From an uncultured Bacteroidales bacterium (GTDB lineage: Bacteria > Bacteroidota > Bacteroidia > Bacteroidales > Paludibacteraceae), in the NCBI GenBank assembly GCA_900319105.1, contig ONND01000016.1, positions 1-47,926 on the forward strand: a stretch of 47,926 nt of DNA. Direction: 5' to 3'. The first letter of the stretch is position 1, and each line of letters begins with the position of its first letter. Both the position numbers and the translations under genes were made by a program. The notes under the pieces are model-generated. The model worked only from the letters and a program-made list of their open reading frames with translations, ran no database searches and was not told where the DNA came from. Below are positions 32,803 to 40,858 of this stretch, piece by piece.

Positions 32803-34859
32803 TTCCGGAACCGTAACTCTCCGTCTCTCAGCTCCACAATGACCGGCTTGGATGAATCGACCTTGCCGGCGATGATGGATTTGCTCAATTCGTTGAGTAC
32901 AAGCCGTTGCAGCGCTCTCTTGACAGGACGTGCACCGAACTGCGGATCGTAGCCTTCTTTGGCGATATACGTCATCGCGTCGTCCGTCACACGCAGGTCG
33001 ATTCCTTGACCTTCGAGCATCTTATGGATGCGGCTCACTTGCAGCCCGACTACCGCCTTGATGTTCTCTTCGGTCAGTTCGCTGAAGTGGATGATCTCGT
33101 CAATACGGTTGATGAACTCCGGCCGTACTTGGGCGCGCAGTTGCTCTTCCGTCAGGTTGGAGGTCATGATGATCAAGGTGTTCTTGAAGTTCACGAGCCT
33201 TCCTTTGTTATCCGTCAGACGGCCATCGTCCAATACCTGCAGCAGGACATTAAAGACATCGGGATGCGCTTTCTCGATCTCATCGAAGAGGACGACGGAG
33301 TAGGGTTTGCGTCGGATGGCTTCGGTCAGTTGACCGCCTTCATCGTAACCTACGTATCCCGGAGGCGCACCGATGAGTCGCGTCGCGCTGAATTTCTCCT
33401 GATACTCACTCATATCAATACGCGTCATCATGTTCTCGTCGTCGAACAGGTAATCCGCCAGTGCTTTCGCCAACTCGGTCTTACCGACACCGGTCGTACC
33501 GAGAAAGATGAACGAACCGATCGGTCTCTTCGGGTCTTGGAGCCCGGCACGGCTACGACGGATAGCATCGCTCACGGCTTCGATAGCTTGGTCTTGACCA
33601 ATGACACGTTTGTGCAGCTCTTCCTCCAAATGCAGCAGTTTGTCGCGCTCGGATTGCATCATTTTCGCAACCGGAATACCCGTCCAGCGGGCTACTACTT
33701 CGGCGATGTCGTCTTCATCGACTTCCTCTTTGATAAGCGATTCGTTGCCTAATTGGTGCAGAGTGTCTTGCGCGGATTTGATGTTCGCTTCCGCGGCAGG
33801 GATCTGGCTGTAACGGATCTCCGCTACCTTGCCGTAATCGCCCTCACGCTCAGCCACCTCGGCTTGATGTTTCAAGGTCTCGATACGCGCTTTCTCGTTC
33901 TGGATAGTAGCTACGTAGCCTTTCTCCTTGTTCCAACGCGCGTTGAGCTCATCCGATTTGGCTTTGAGTTCTTTGAGTTGATTCTCTATCTCGCCGAGTT
34001 TGGCTGCGTCTTTATCGCGTTTGATCGCTTCGCGCTCGATCTCCAATTGTTTGATCTGACGGTCGAGCGAATCGATCTCTTCCGGTTTGGAATCCACCTC
34101 CAGACGCAGTTTGGCTGCGGCTTCATCTACCAGGTCGATCGCTTTATCCGGCAGGAAACGGTCGGTGATATACCGTGCCGAGAGGCTGACGGCGGCAATG
34201 ATTGCATCGTCTTTGATACGCACTTTATGGTGCGTCTCATAGCGCTCTTTCAGTCCACGCAGGATAGAGATCGTCGCGGCCTCGTCCGGCTCATCAACCA
34301 TCACTTTCTGGAATCGGCGCTCCAGGGCTTTATCGGTCTCGAAATACTTCTGATACTCATCGAGCGTAGTAGCACCGATGGCTCTCAAATCACCTCGTGC
34401 CAATGCAGGCTTCAGGATGTTCGCCGCGTCCATCGCACCCGAACTCTTACCGGCACCGACCAAGGTGTGTATCTCATCAATAAAGAGGATGATCTCACCC
34501 GCAGCGGCTACCACTTCGTTCACTACGCCTTTCAGACGCTCTTCGAACTCGCCTTGGTACTTGGCACCGGCTATCAGGGCTCCCATGTCGAGGGAGTAGA
34601 TCTGTTTCTTTTTCAGGTTCTCCGGCACGTCGCCGCGTACGATACGATGGGCCAAGCCCTCCGCGATAGCGGTCTTTCCTACACCCGGTTCTCCGATCAA
34701 AATAGGGTTGTTCTTCGTTCGCCGACTTAAGATCTGTAATACGCGTCGGATCTCGTCATCTCGGCCAATGACGGGATCTAATTTACCTTCCCGAGCTCGC
34801 TCGCAGAGGTTGATCGCGAATTTCTTGAGGTTCTCGTTGTTTTGATTCGTTGCGTTCAT
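32799..34859 (-). CDS. clpB: ClpB-type disaggregase, lacking N domain and part of NBD2
   Basis: 686 residues against about 860 in the family. It starts right at the first ATPase domain ([20 protein letters not shown]). Walker A motifs GEPGVGKT and GTTGVGKT and Walker B motifs ILFIDEIH and VVLFDEIE are intact, and the coiled-coil middle domain is present, so the protein is ClpB and not ClpA or ClpC. Two losses: the ~150-residue N-terminal substrate domain, and about 20 residues in NBD2, where TSNL is followed by only TEEQLRAQV before [10 protein letters not shown]. Upstream DNA holds repeats, not a lost N domain. Its stop overlaps the GH43 stop by 4 bp. Confidence 0.93.
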   Translation of the reverse strand: MNATNQNNENLKKFAINLCERAREGKLDPVIGRDDEIRRVLQILSRRTKNNPILIGEPGVGKTAIAEGLAHRIVRGDVPENLKKKQIYSLDMGALIAGAKYQGEFEERLKGVVNEVVAAAGEIILFIDEIHTLVGAGKSSGAMDAANILKPALARGDLRAIGATTLDEYQKYFETDKALERRFQKVMVDEPDEAATISILRGLKERYETHHKVRIKDDAIIAAVSLSARYITDRFLPDKAIDLVDEAAAKLRLEVDSKPEEIDSLDRQIKQLEIEREAIKRDKDAAKLGEIENQLKELKAKSDELNARWNKEKGYVATIQNEKARIETLKHQAEVAEREGDYGKVAEIRYSQIPAAEANIKSAQDTLHQLGNESLIKEEVDEDDIAEVVARWTGIPVAKMMQSERDKLLHLEEELHKRVIGQDQAIEAVSDAIRRSRAGLQDPKRPIGSFIFLGTTGVGKTELAKALADYLFDDENMMTRIDMSEYQEKFSATRLIGAPPGYVGYDEGGQLTEAIRRKPYSVVLFDEIEKAHPDVFNVLLQVLDDGRLTDNKGRLVNFKNTLIIMTSNLTEEQLRAQVRPEFINRIDEIIHFSELTEENIKAVVGLQVSRIHKMLEGQGIDLRVTDDAMTYIAKEGYDPQFGARPVKRALQRLVLNELSKSIIAGKVDSSKPVIVELRDGELRFRN

Positions 34860-34896
34860 AGTTATAGTGTTTTTGTTATTAATAATGCTTGTTTGA

Positions 34897-34936
34897 CTAG
34901 TTGACTAGTAGACTAGTAGACTAGTAGACTAGTTCA
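34897..34936. repeat. CTAG array, 5 units, 8-nt period
   Basis: CTAG begins at 34897, 34905, 34913, 34921 and 34929. The consensus unit is CTAGTAGA. It lies 38 nt upstream of the clpB start, in the leader or promoter region. Confidence 0.92.
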
Positions 34937-34962
34937 CCCTCTCTCCTACAAACCCCGCGCCA

Positions 34963-34990
34963 AACAAAAAAGAACTGCCATTTTGGCAGT
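34963..34990 (-). terminator. Terminator of the acyltransferase gene
   Basis: Stem ACTGCCA/TGGCAGT (34974-34990). On the minus strand it is followed directly by TTCTTTTTTG, a classical T-run. Confidence 0.8.
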
Positions 34991-34993
34991 CCT

Positions 34994-35130
34994 CTCAACT
35001 TTCAACTTTTAACTTTCAACTTCTTTCAACTTTCAACTTTAAACTAGACAACTTCTTTCAACTTTCAAGATTTTCGCTTGTCGAAAATAATCGTTCGAGC
35101 GAAGCGAGATAAGAACTTTCAACTTTCAAC
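34994..35130. repeat. 7-nt period array (TCAACTT), interrupted
   Basis: Runs of TCAACTT and TTAACTT with a few 3-nt slips and two interruptions, one by a segment with an ACTAGA and one by an inverted repeat around 35070-35110 (TTCGCTTG..CGAAAA, TCGTTCGAGCGAAGCGAG). No gene. The right end supplies the last codons of the acyltransferase. Confidence 0.85.
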
Positions 35131-35769
35131 TCTATTATACCACTCTTCGAGTTTCTCATTGAAGGCACGTTTCTCCAGGGTCTGTGCCCACTGACGCACC
35201 TCATCCGTGTGATCCTCGAAATGCAGCGTTACCGTGCGTCTCCATTTCCATTTTTTGGGCTTGAGTTTGGAGAACCGGCTGGTCTCTAACCCGCGCATCC
35301 TACAAAGGATCACGCGCACGCCCGCAGGTAGTTCGCGGCATACCTCGTACGCCATACGCCGGTTGCCGATCACCTCTTTATTGACTGTTTTAACATGCCC
35401 GGAAGGGTAGAAACAGAGCTCTTTGCCTTCGGCAAGACTATCGATAGCGATGCGGCTCAACTGACTTGCCACCGCCGCGCCTTCTTCGCGAGACATAGCG
35501 CTCTTCTGCAGGTCCGGCACTTCGATCGCATCGCCCAGACGCACGACATAGCCGTAGAGCCAATGACGATAGAAAACCTCATCCACCATCGGACGGATAG
35601 GAAGCCACCATAACTCACTGAACAGGATTACCGGATCGATGTATGCACTATGATTCGGAAGGACCAGATGGATGCCTTTGTCCCGCAATACTTCTTCTCC
35701 GCTTACCTTCACATCGTAGTGCAGATGCGTCATGAAACGGAGTATTTTACCCATTGTATAACGATTCAT
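35119..35769 (-). CDS. PlsC-like acyltransferase
   Basis: 216 residues. Motif I NHSAYIDP (HX4D, about residues 39-46), and a motif III equivalent FYPSGHV in place of FPEG. Probably transfers an acyl chain to a lysophospholipid or glycerol phosphate at the inner membrane. In some bacteria such domains are fused to an AMP-ligase; none follows here. The last residues RVES and the stop codon are encoded by the edge of the 7-nt repeat array, so the native end may have been lost. Confidence 0.8.
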   Translation of the reverse strand: MNRYTMGKILRFMTHLHYDVKVSGEEVLRDKGIHLVLPNHSAYIDPVILFSELWWLPIRPMVDEVFYRHWLYGYVVRLGDAIEVPDLQKSAMSREEGAAVASQLSRIAIDSLAEGKELCFYPSGHVKTVNKEVIGNRRMAYEVCRELPAGVRVILCRMRGLETSRFSKLKPKKWKWRRTVTLHFEDHTDEVRQWAQTLEKRAFNEKLEEWYNRVES

Positions 35770-35773
35770 GCTG

Positions 35774-35804
35774 CAAAATTACTACAAATTTATCATATAT
35801 GCAA
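35774..35804 (-). promoter_or_regulatory. Promoter of the acyltransferase gene
   Basis: Minus strand: TTGCATATATGA, 20-nt spacing, -7 TAATTTTG preceded by G. Confidence 0.85.
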
Positions 35805-35853
35805 GAAAAAATGTATGTTTTGCTAAGCGCAGTTGGCAAAAATGGATTTATTC

Positions 35854-35884
35854 TTGGTAGAATAAAAAAAAATGAGTAATTTTG
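35854..35884 (+). promoter_or_regulatory. Promoter of the TolC efflux operon
   Basis: TTG at 35854, 20-nt spacing, -7 TAATTTTG at 35877-35884. The ATG follows at 35913. The extended -33 sequence is not conserved here. Confidence 0.75.
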
Positions 35885-35912
35885 TGCCGATTTTTGAATA
35901 ATACGATACAAG

Positions 35913-37397
35913 ATGTATAAAAAACTTCTATTTATTGCGTCTTTGCTGGCATTCACGATGAGTGTGAAGGCCGGCGACACATTGCGCTATACGCTGGATC
36001 AGTGCCATGAGTTTGCGCTGCAGAATAGTGCAACGGCGCGTTTGCAGAGTGAGGAAGTGTTGGCTGCCAAGTATAGCCGTCAGGCGGCGTTAGCTGCTAT
36101 GTTTCCCCGTGTGAGTGCAAACGGAGGGTATATGTGGAACTCGCGCAAAGCCCATCTCGTGGGAGATGAGCAAAGCGTCGGTTCGTTAGGTACGGCGCGT
36201 ATCGACAAGGATGGTAATCCTTCCTTCGATTGGTCGAGCGACAGCTGGCTGAGCCAGCAGGCAGCGCAGTGGGCAGGTACGATCCTCGAGTGGCCAATCC
36301 AGTTCATCCAGGGCGGAATAGGTAACGTCATCGGCGGCGGGTATCAGAAATTGTACAATGCGCTGACCGTGGATGTGCAGCATGTGGCGGTTGCGCAGGT
36401 CGGCATCACACAGCCTATCTACCTCGGAGGACGTCTGACGCAGATGTACAAGATTGCCAAGTCGGCGGAGAAGATCGCGAACATCCGCTCGACGGCTACC
36501 CACGATGACCTGATCTACAAGGTGGATGAGGCTTATTGGCGTATGGTGTCCGTCGCGCATAAGAAAGAGTTGGCGGACCAGTACCACAGCCTGCTTTGTC
36601 AGCTCGAGAGCGATGTGACCGAGGCGGTCAAAGAAGGTATGGCAACGCAGTCGGACCTCATGAAGGTGATGGCTAAGAGAGGCGAGGCGGATGTGAAAAA
36701 ACTGCAGGCGGAGAACGGTCTTACCCTGAGCCGGATGGCGCTGGCGCAAGTATGCGGACTGTCGTTAGGCGAACTCTTCACGGTCGATGACTCCGGCCTG
36801 AACAACACGATGCTCGCTGCGGATTATATCGATGCCGGGATGTATGTGGACCGTCGCTCCGAGATGCAACTCATGGAGGAGATCGAGAAAATGGCGAAGT
36901 CTTCGGCTAAACTGGCTTCGGCAGGACTGCAACCGAATATCCTGGCTTCGGCGAACTATATCTATACCAACCCGAATGCGGAGAACGGTCTGAAGAGCGA
37001 CTGGAAAGGTCATGGTTTCTTCTCCGCCGGCGTAGTGGTCAACGTGCCTATCGCGCATGCGGATGCTATCCTGCGGTACAAAGCGGCAAAGCATGCAGCC
37101 AAAGTGGCGACTCTCAAGGCCGAAGAGACCCGTGAGTTACTGACGCTCCAGATCACACAGGCCAACCAAAAACTGATGGAGGCGCAGCAGAAGATCGCTA
37201 TGGCACGCCTCAACCAACGGAATGCCGAAGAGGTGCTCCGTATGGCACGTGAGTCGTACGATGCCGGTATGGTCACCGCCTCGGAGCTGATGGCGGCACA
37301 AACGGCGTGGCTCTCCGCGGCTTCCGAAGTAGTGGATGCCGAAACGGAGGCGAAGACGCTTGATACACAAATGCGTAAATATTTAGGACAATTATAA
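35913..37397 (+). CDS. TolC family outer membrane efflux protein
   Basis: 494 residues. Signal peptide MYKKLLFIASLLAFTMSVKA, then two OEP repeats of long coiled helices (SATARLQSEEVLAAKYSRQA; LMEAQQKIAMARLNQRNAEE) and the family segment YDAGMVTASELMAAQTAW. Forms the outer membrane duct of a tripartite pump with the HlyD protein and two permeases that follow. First gene of the operon; the gap to the next gene is 8 nt. Confidence 0.93.
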   Translation: MYKKLLFIASLLAFTMSVKAGDTLRYTLDQCHEFALQNSATARLQSEEVLAAKYSRQAALAAMFPRVSANGGYMWNSRKAHLVGDEQSVGSLGTARIDKDGNPSFDWSSDSWLSQQAAQWAGTILEWPIQFIQGGIGNVIGGGYQKLYNALTVDVQHVAVAQVGITQPIYLGGRLTQMYKIAKSAEKIANIRSTATHDDLIYKVDEAYWRMVSVAHKKELADQYHSLLCQLESDVTEAVKEGMATQSDLMKVMAKRGEADVKKLQAENGLTLSRMALAQVCGLSLGELFTVDDSGLNNTMLAADYIDAGMYVDRRSEMQLMEEIEKMAKSSAKLASAGLQPNILASANYIYTNPNAENGLKSDWKGHGFFSAGVVVNVPIAHADAILRYKAAKHAAKVATLKAEETRELLTLQITQANQKLMEAQQKIAMARLNQRNAEEVLRMARESYDAGMVTASELMAAQTAWLSAASEVVDAETEAKTLDTQMRKYLGQL

Positions 37398-37405
37398 TAA
37401 GCTAT

Positions 37406-38395
37406 ATGAAAAAGGAAAAAGAGGGAAGTCTGCTGCTTGGCGTAGTCGCCCTGTTGGCAGTAGTAATCATCGTTGCGCTCGTAGGCGTGTTGACGCTTAC
37501 TCCGGAGAAATCCATTATCCAGGGTGAGGCCTATGCAGCCGAGTACCGTGTTTCCGGCAAAGTGCCGGGCCGTGTGGAGCGCTTCTTGTATGAAGAAGGA
37601 GATGTCGTTCGCAAGGGCGACACGCTCGTCATTATCTATTCGCCGGAAGTAGAGGCGAAAAAAGCACAGGCTGTGGCTGCGCGCCGGATGGCAGAGGCGG
37701 TTAACCAGAAGGCTATCAACGGTGCGCAGAAAGAGCAGATCCAGGGCGCTTATGAGATGTACCAGAAAGCGCTGGCAGGCGAAGAGATCTACCGCAAGAG
37801 TTACGAGCGTGTAGAGCGTCTGTACCAGAAAGGTGTCGTCAGCGAGCAGAAACGCGACGAAGTGGAAGCGCAGTATAAAGCCGCTTCGGCTACCGTCAAG
37901 GCGGCTCAGAGCCAGTACGAGATGGCGCTTGCCGGAGCTCGCGAAGAGGATAAAGCAGCAGCGAAGGCACAGGTCGCCAAAGTGGATGGCGTGCTCCAGG
38001 AAGTAGCGGCTGCAGAAGCGGAGCGTTACCTCCTCTCTCCCTGCGACGGAGAGATCAGCGAGATCTTCCCGAACCCCGGAGAACTGGTAGGACAAGGTAG
38101 CCCCGTGATGGCTATCCTCGATATGACCGATACATGGTTCATGTTCTCCGTTCGCGAGGATATACTGCCTAATTTCAAAGAGGGAAGCCAGATCAATGTG
38201 AAGATCCCTGCGCTGGGCGACGAAAAGGTCTATCCGCTTGTGGTGACTTATGTCAAGGCCATGGGTACCTATGCTACATGGCGTAGTACCAAGCAGAACG
38301 GCGGCTATGATGTCCGTACGTTCGATGTCAAATGTCGTCCTATTACGCCTATTGAGGGGCTGCGTCCCGGTATGACTGCGCTGGTATTGGAATAA
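37406..38395 (+). CDS. HlyD/EmrA-type membrane fusion protein
   Basis: 329 residues. One N-terminal membrane helix (about residues 10-31), a biotinyl-lipoyl half (VSGKVPGRVERFLYEEGDVV), a long alpha-hairpin (about residues 85-205) and the second half lipoyl strand (LLSPCDGEISEIFPNPGELV), then the beta-barrel. Bridges the permeases and the TolC protein. One base is shared with the next gene (TAATG). Confidence 0.92.
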   Translation: MKKEKEGSLLLGVVALLAVVIIVALVGVLTLTPEKSIIQGEAYAAEYRVSGKVPGRVERFLYEEGDVVRKGDTLVIIYSPEVEAKKAQAVAARRMAEAVNQKAINGAQKEQIQGAYEMYQKALAGEEIYRKSYERVERLYQKGVVSEQKRDEVEAQYKAASATVKAAQSQYEMALAGAREEDKAAAKAQVAKVDGVLQEVAAAEAERYLLSPCDGEISEIFPNPGELVGQGSPVMAILDMTDTWFMFSVREDILPNFKEGSQINVKIPALGDEKVYPLVVTYVKAMGTYATWRSTKQNGGYDVRTFDVKCRPITPIEGLRPGMTALVLE

Positions 38396-39570
38396 TGCGT
38401 ACTATTTTCCTTAATATATGGAATGTGTTGCTGCGTGAGTTGCGACGGATGGTTTCCCGTCCGTTGTACTTGGCGGCTTCTGTGGGGGCTTTCCTGGTGT
38501 CAATGTTCTTCTTCATGACCTTGATGCAAAAGGGTGCCGCCGAACTGATGCCGGTAGCGGTGGTCGATCTCGACCAGACCTCTATCTCACGCCGCTTGAT
38601 CCACGAGATGCAAGCCACGCCTTCGGTGGATATACAGCTGATCACCAGCAGTTATCAGGAGGCGCGTGAGGCGATGCAGCGCGGTGAGGTCTATGGTATC
38701 TTTGTGGTGCCTGCGGATTTCTATCGCCATCTGGCTTCGTTCAAACGTCCCCGTGTGGATTTCTATATCACGAATGCCTATACCGTCGGCGGTAACACGG
38801 CGTACAAGCAGATGTTGACCGTCGCCAACCTCGTCTCCGGTGCCTTCCAGCGCGAGGTGCTGCGGAAGAAAGGTATGACCGACGAGATGATTATGCGCCG
38901 TATTCAGCCCATTACCGTAGAGGGACACATGATCGCCAACCCATGGGGTAACTATATGATTTATCTGGTGAGCATCGTCCTGCCCGGTATATTAGGCGTG
39001 ATCGCACTGATCCTGACCATTTTTGCAGTGGGCTATGAGTTGAAGTCCCGCTCGTCGAAAGAGTGGTTGGCGGTAGCAGGAGGTAACTATACCGTCGCCA
39101 TGATCGGTAAGCTCATCCCTTATACCGTGCTCTATCTGACTTTGGGAGTGGTATGTTATATGATGCTCTTCACGGTAGCCGGTTTCCCGGTATTGGGTAG
39201 TCATTGGCGTCTGCTCTTCGGGCTCTTGCTCTTTATCATGGCCATGGAGATGATGGGTATTGTGCTCATCGGCTGTATGCCGCGTCTGCGTGACGCGCTC
39301 TCGGTGGGTGCCTTGTATTCGATGTTGGGCTTCTCGCTCTCTGGATTTACCTATCCGAGCATGGGGATGATGCCTTTCGTCCAGGCGCTCAGTAATATTG
39401 AGCCGCTTCGTCACTACTACATCATTTATGTGAATGAAGCGCTGATGGGTGCGCCGTTCAGCAACAGTATTCCTGCGGCGCTGGCACTCGTGGCGTTCTC
39501 AATCCCGGCGCTGTGCGTTGCTCCGCGGCTCCACCACGCACTCAAATATCAGAATTATCCGATTAATTAG
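38395..39570 (+). CDS. ABC-2 type efflux permease, subunit 1
   Basis: 391 residues. First membrane helix about residues 23-42, a large periplasmic domain (MPVAVVDLDQTSISRRLIHE, SSYQEAREAMQRGEVYGIFVVP) typical of the YhgE/Pip-like ABC-2 group, then five helices. No ATP-binding subunit is encoded in the operon, so it must pair with one from elsewhere or be energised differently. It is followed 10 nt later by a homologous permease. Confidence 0.9.
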   Translation: MRTIFLNIWNVLLRELRRMVSRPLYLAASVGAFLVSMFFFMTLMQKGAAELMPVAVVDLDQTSISRRLIHEMQATPSVDIQLITSSYQEAREAMQRGEVYGIFVVPADFYRHLASFKRPRVDFYITNAYTVGGNTAYKQMLTVANLVSGAFQREVLRKKGMTDEMIMRRIQPITVEGHMIANPWGNYMIYLVSIVLPGILGVIALILTIFAVGYELKSRSSKEWLAVAGGNYTVAMIGKLIPYTVLYLTLGVVCYMMLFTVAGFPVLGSHWRLLFGLLLFIMAMEMMGIVLIGCMPRLRDALSVGALYSMLGFSLSGFTYPSMGMMPFVQALSNIEPLRHYYIIYVNEALMGAPFSNSIPAALALVAFSIPALCVAPRLHHALKYQNYPIN

Positions 39571-39580
39571 GAAGGAAAGC

Positions 39581-40858
39581 ATGTATCGTAGATTATATCA
39601 ATATTGGTTGAAATTCAAGGAGTCGGGTTGGATGTTCGCCCATGAGATGAAGCGTATCTTCAGCAACTCGGGCGTATTGGTCATCTTCTTCTTGGGCTCG
39701 CTCGCTTATCCGTTCCTCTACAAGGCGATGTACTGGAATGAGCAGATCAACGACATACCCGTAGCGGTGGTGGACATGAGCTGTTCGCCCGAGAGCCGTG
39801 AGTTCCTCCATAAATGGGCGGCGGCTCCGGATGTCAAGATCGCCTATACCTGCGCTTCTATGGCGGAAGCAGAGCGTCTGCTGCGCGACCAGAAAGTGCA
39901 TGGAATCATCTATTTCCCGAAGGACTACGCTACCCAGCTGGCTGATCCGCTCGGTCAGGCGCATATATCGCTCTATTGCGATATGTCGTCTTTCCTCTAT
40001 ATGAAGGGCTTGTACATGAGTTGTAACCTCGTCATGCTCGAGACGATGCAGAACGTGCAGATTGACCGCTATGAGCAGATGGGCTTGGATAAGGAGTTCG
40101 CTTGGCAACTGGTGCAGGAAGCGCCGTACGCGACGAATGCCCTCTTCTCGCCTACCGGAGGCTATGGCTCTTTCCTCATCCCGGCGGTGCTCGTCATGAT
40201 CCTCCATCAGACCCTTTTCTTCGGTATCTGTATGTTAGCCGGTGCTATCCGGGAGGAGAAATCCGAACTGTACCGTATTCCCGGACGTAAGAGAGGTTAT
40301 TCGGCTTTCCGTACGCTTATCGGGCGAGGCGGTGCCTATTTCGTTATTTACTATGGACTCGCAGCTATCCTCTTGGGTTTCCTGCCGCGGCTGTTCGATA
40401 TACCGCATATCGGTGCCATAGAGGATATCCTGCGCTTTAACGTGCCTTTTATCCTCGCAGTGGTCTTCTTCGCGTTATGCGTGGGATTCTTTATCCGGAA
40501 TCAGGAAGCCAGTATTGTACTGCTCATATCGACGTCCTTGATCTTCCTTTTCATTGCCGGTATATCTTGGCCGAAAGAGCTGGTGCCGGATGGATGGAGA
40601 TACCTCTCGTATATAATCCCTTATACCTGGGCTTCGCACGGATTCATACATATCAACTCCATGGGCGCAACGCTCTGGGACGTGCGCACCGAGTATATGG
40701 CGTTGTGGATCTTAGCCGGCGCTTATTTCCTTCTGGCGGTGCTGATGTTCGTCATTGCCGGCTACCGTCAAGATTTAGAAGACAGCCGTCTGGAAGCTCT
40801 ATTAGAAGCTGAGTACCTCGAAGAATCTTACGAGGACGAGCAGAAGAAGGACTCGTAG
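39581..40858 (+). CDS. ABC-2 type efflux permease, subunit 2
   Basis: 425 residues, homologous to subunit 1, with the same order of first helix, periplasmic domain (IPVAVVDMSCSPESREFLHK, CASMAEAERLLRDQKVHGII) and five further helices. AAGGAAAG precedes the ATG at 39581; an upstream open frame is a shadow of subunit 1. The cytoplasmic C-terminal tail (RLEALLEAEYLEESYEDEQK) is acidic, and the DNA coding it also encodes, on the other strand, the tail of the GH53 protein. Confidence 0.9.
   Translation: MYRRLYQYWLKFKESGWMFAHEMKRIFSNSGVLVIFFLGSLAYPFLYKAMYWNEQINDIPVAVVDMSCSPESREFLHKWAAAPDVKIAYTCASMAEAERLLRDQKVHGIIYFPKDYATQLADPLGQAHISLYCDMSSFLYMKGLYMSCNLVMLETMQNVQIDRYEQMGLDKEFAWQLVQEAPYATNALFSPTGGYGSFLIPAVLVMILHQTLFFGICMLAGAIREEKSELYRIPGRKRGYSAFRTLIGRGGAYFVIYYGLAAILLGFLPRLFDIPHIGAIEDILRFNVPFILAVVFFALCVGFFIRNQEASIVLLISTSLIFLFIAGISWPKELVPDGWRYLSYIIPYTWASHGFIHINSMGATLWDVRTEYMALWILAGAYFLLAVLMFVIAGYRQDLEDSRLEALLEAEYLEESYEDEQKKDS

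Noticed and set aside
33753-34730. 325-codon plus-strand ORF and a 281-codon one at 32907
   Set aside because: Antisense of clpB, where ATPase motifs prove the minus frame.
37010-38095. 361-codon minus-strand ORF
   Set aside because: Antisense of the TolC and HlyD genes and crossing their junction; no support.
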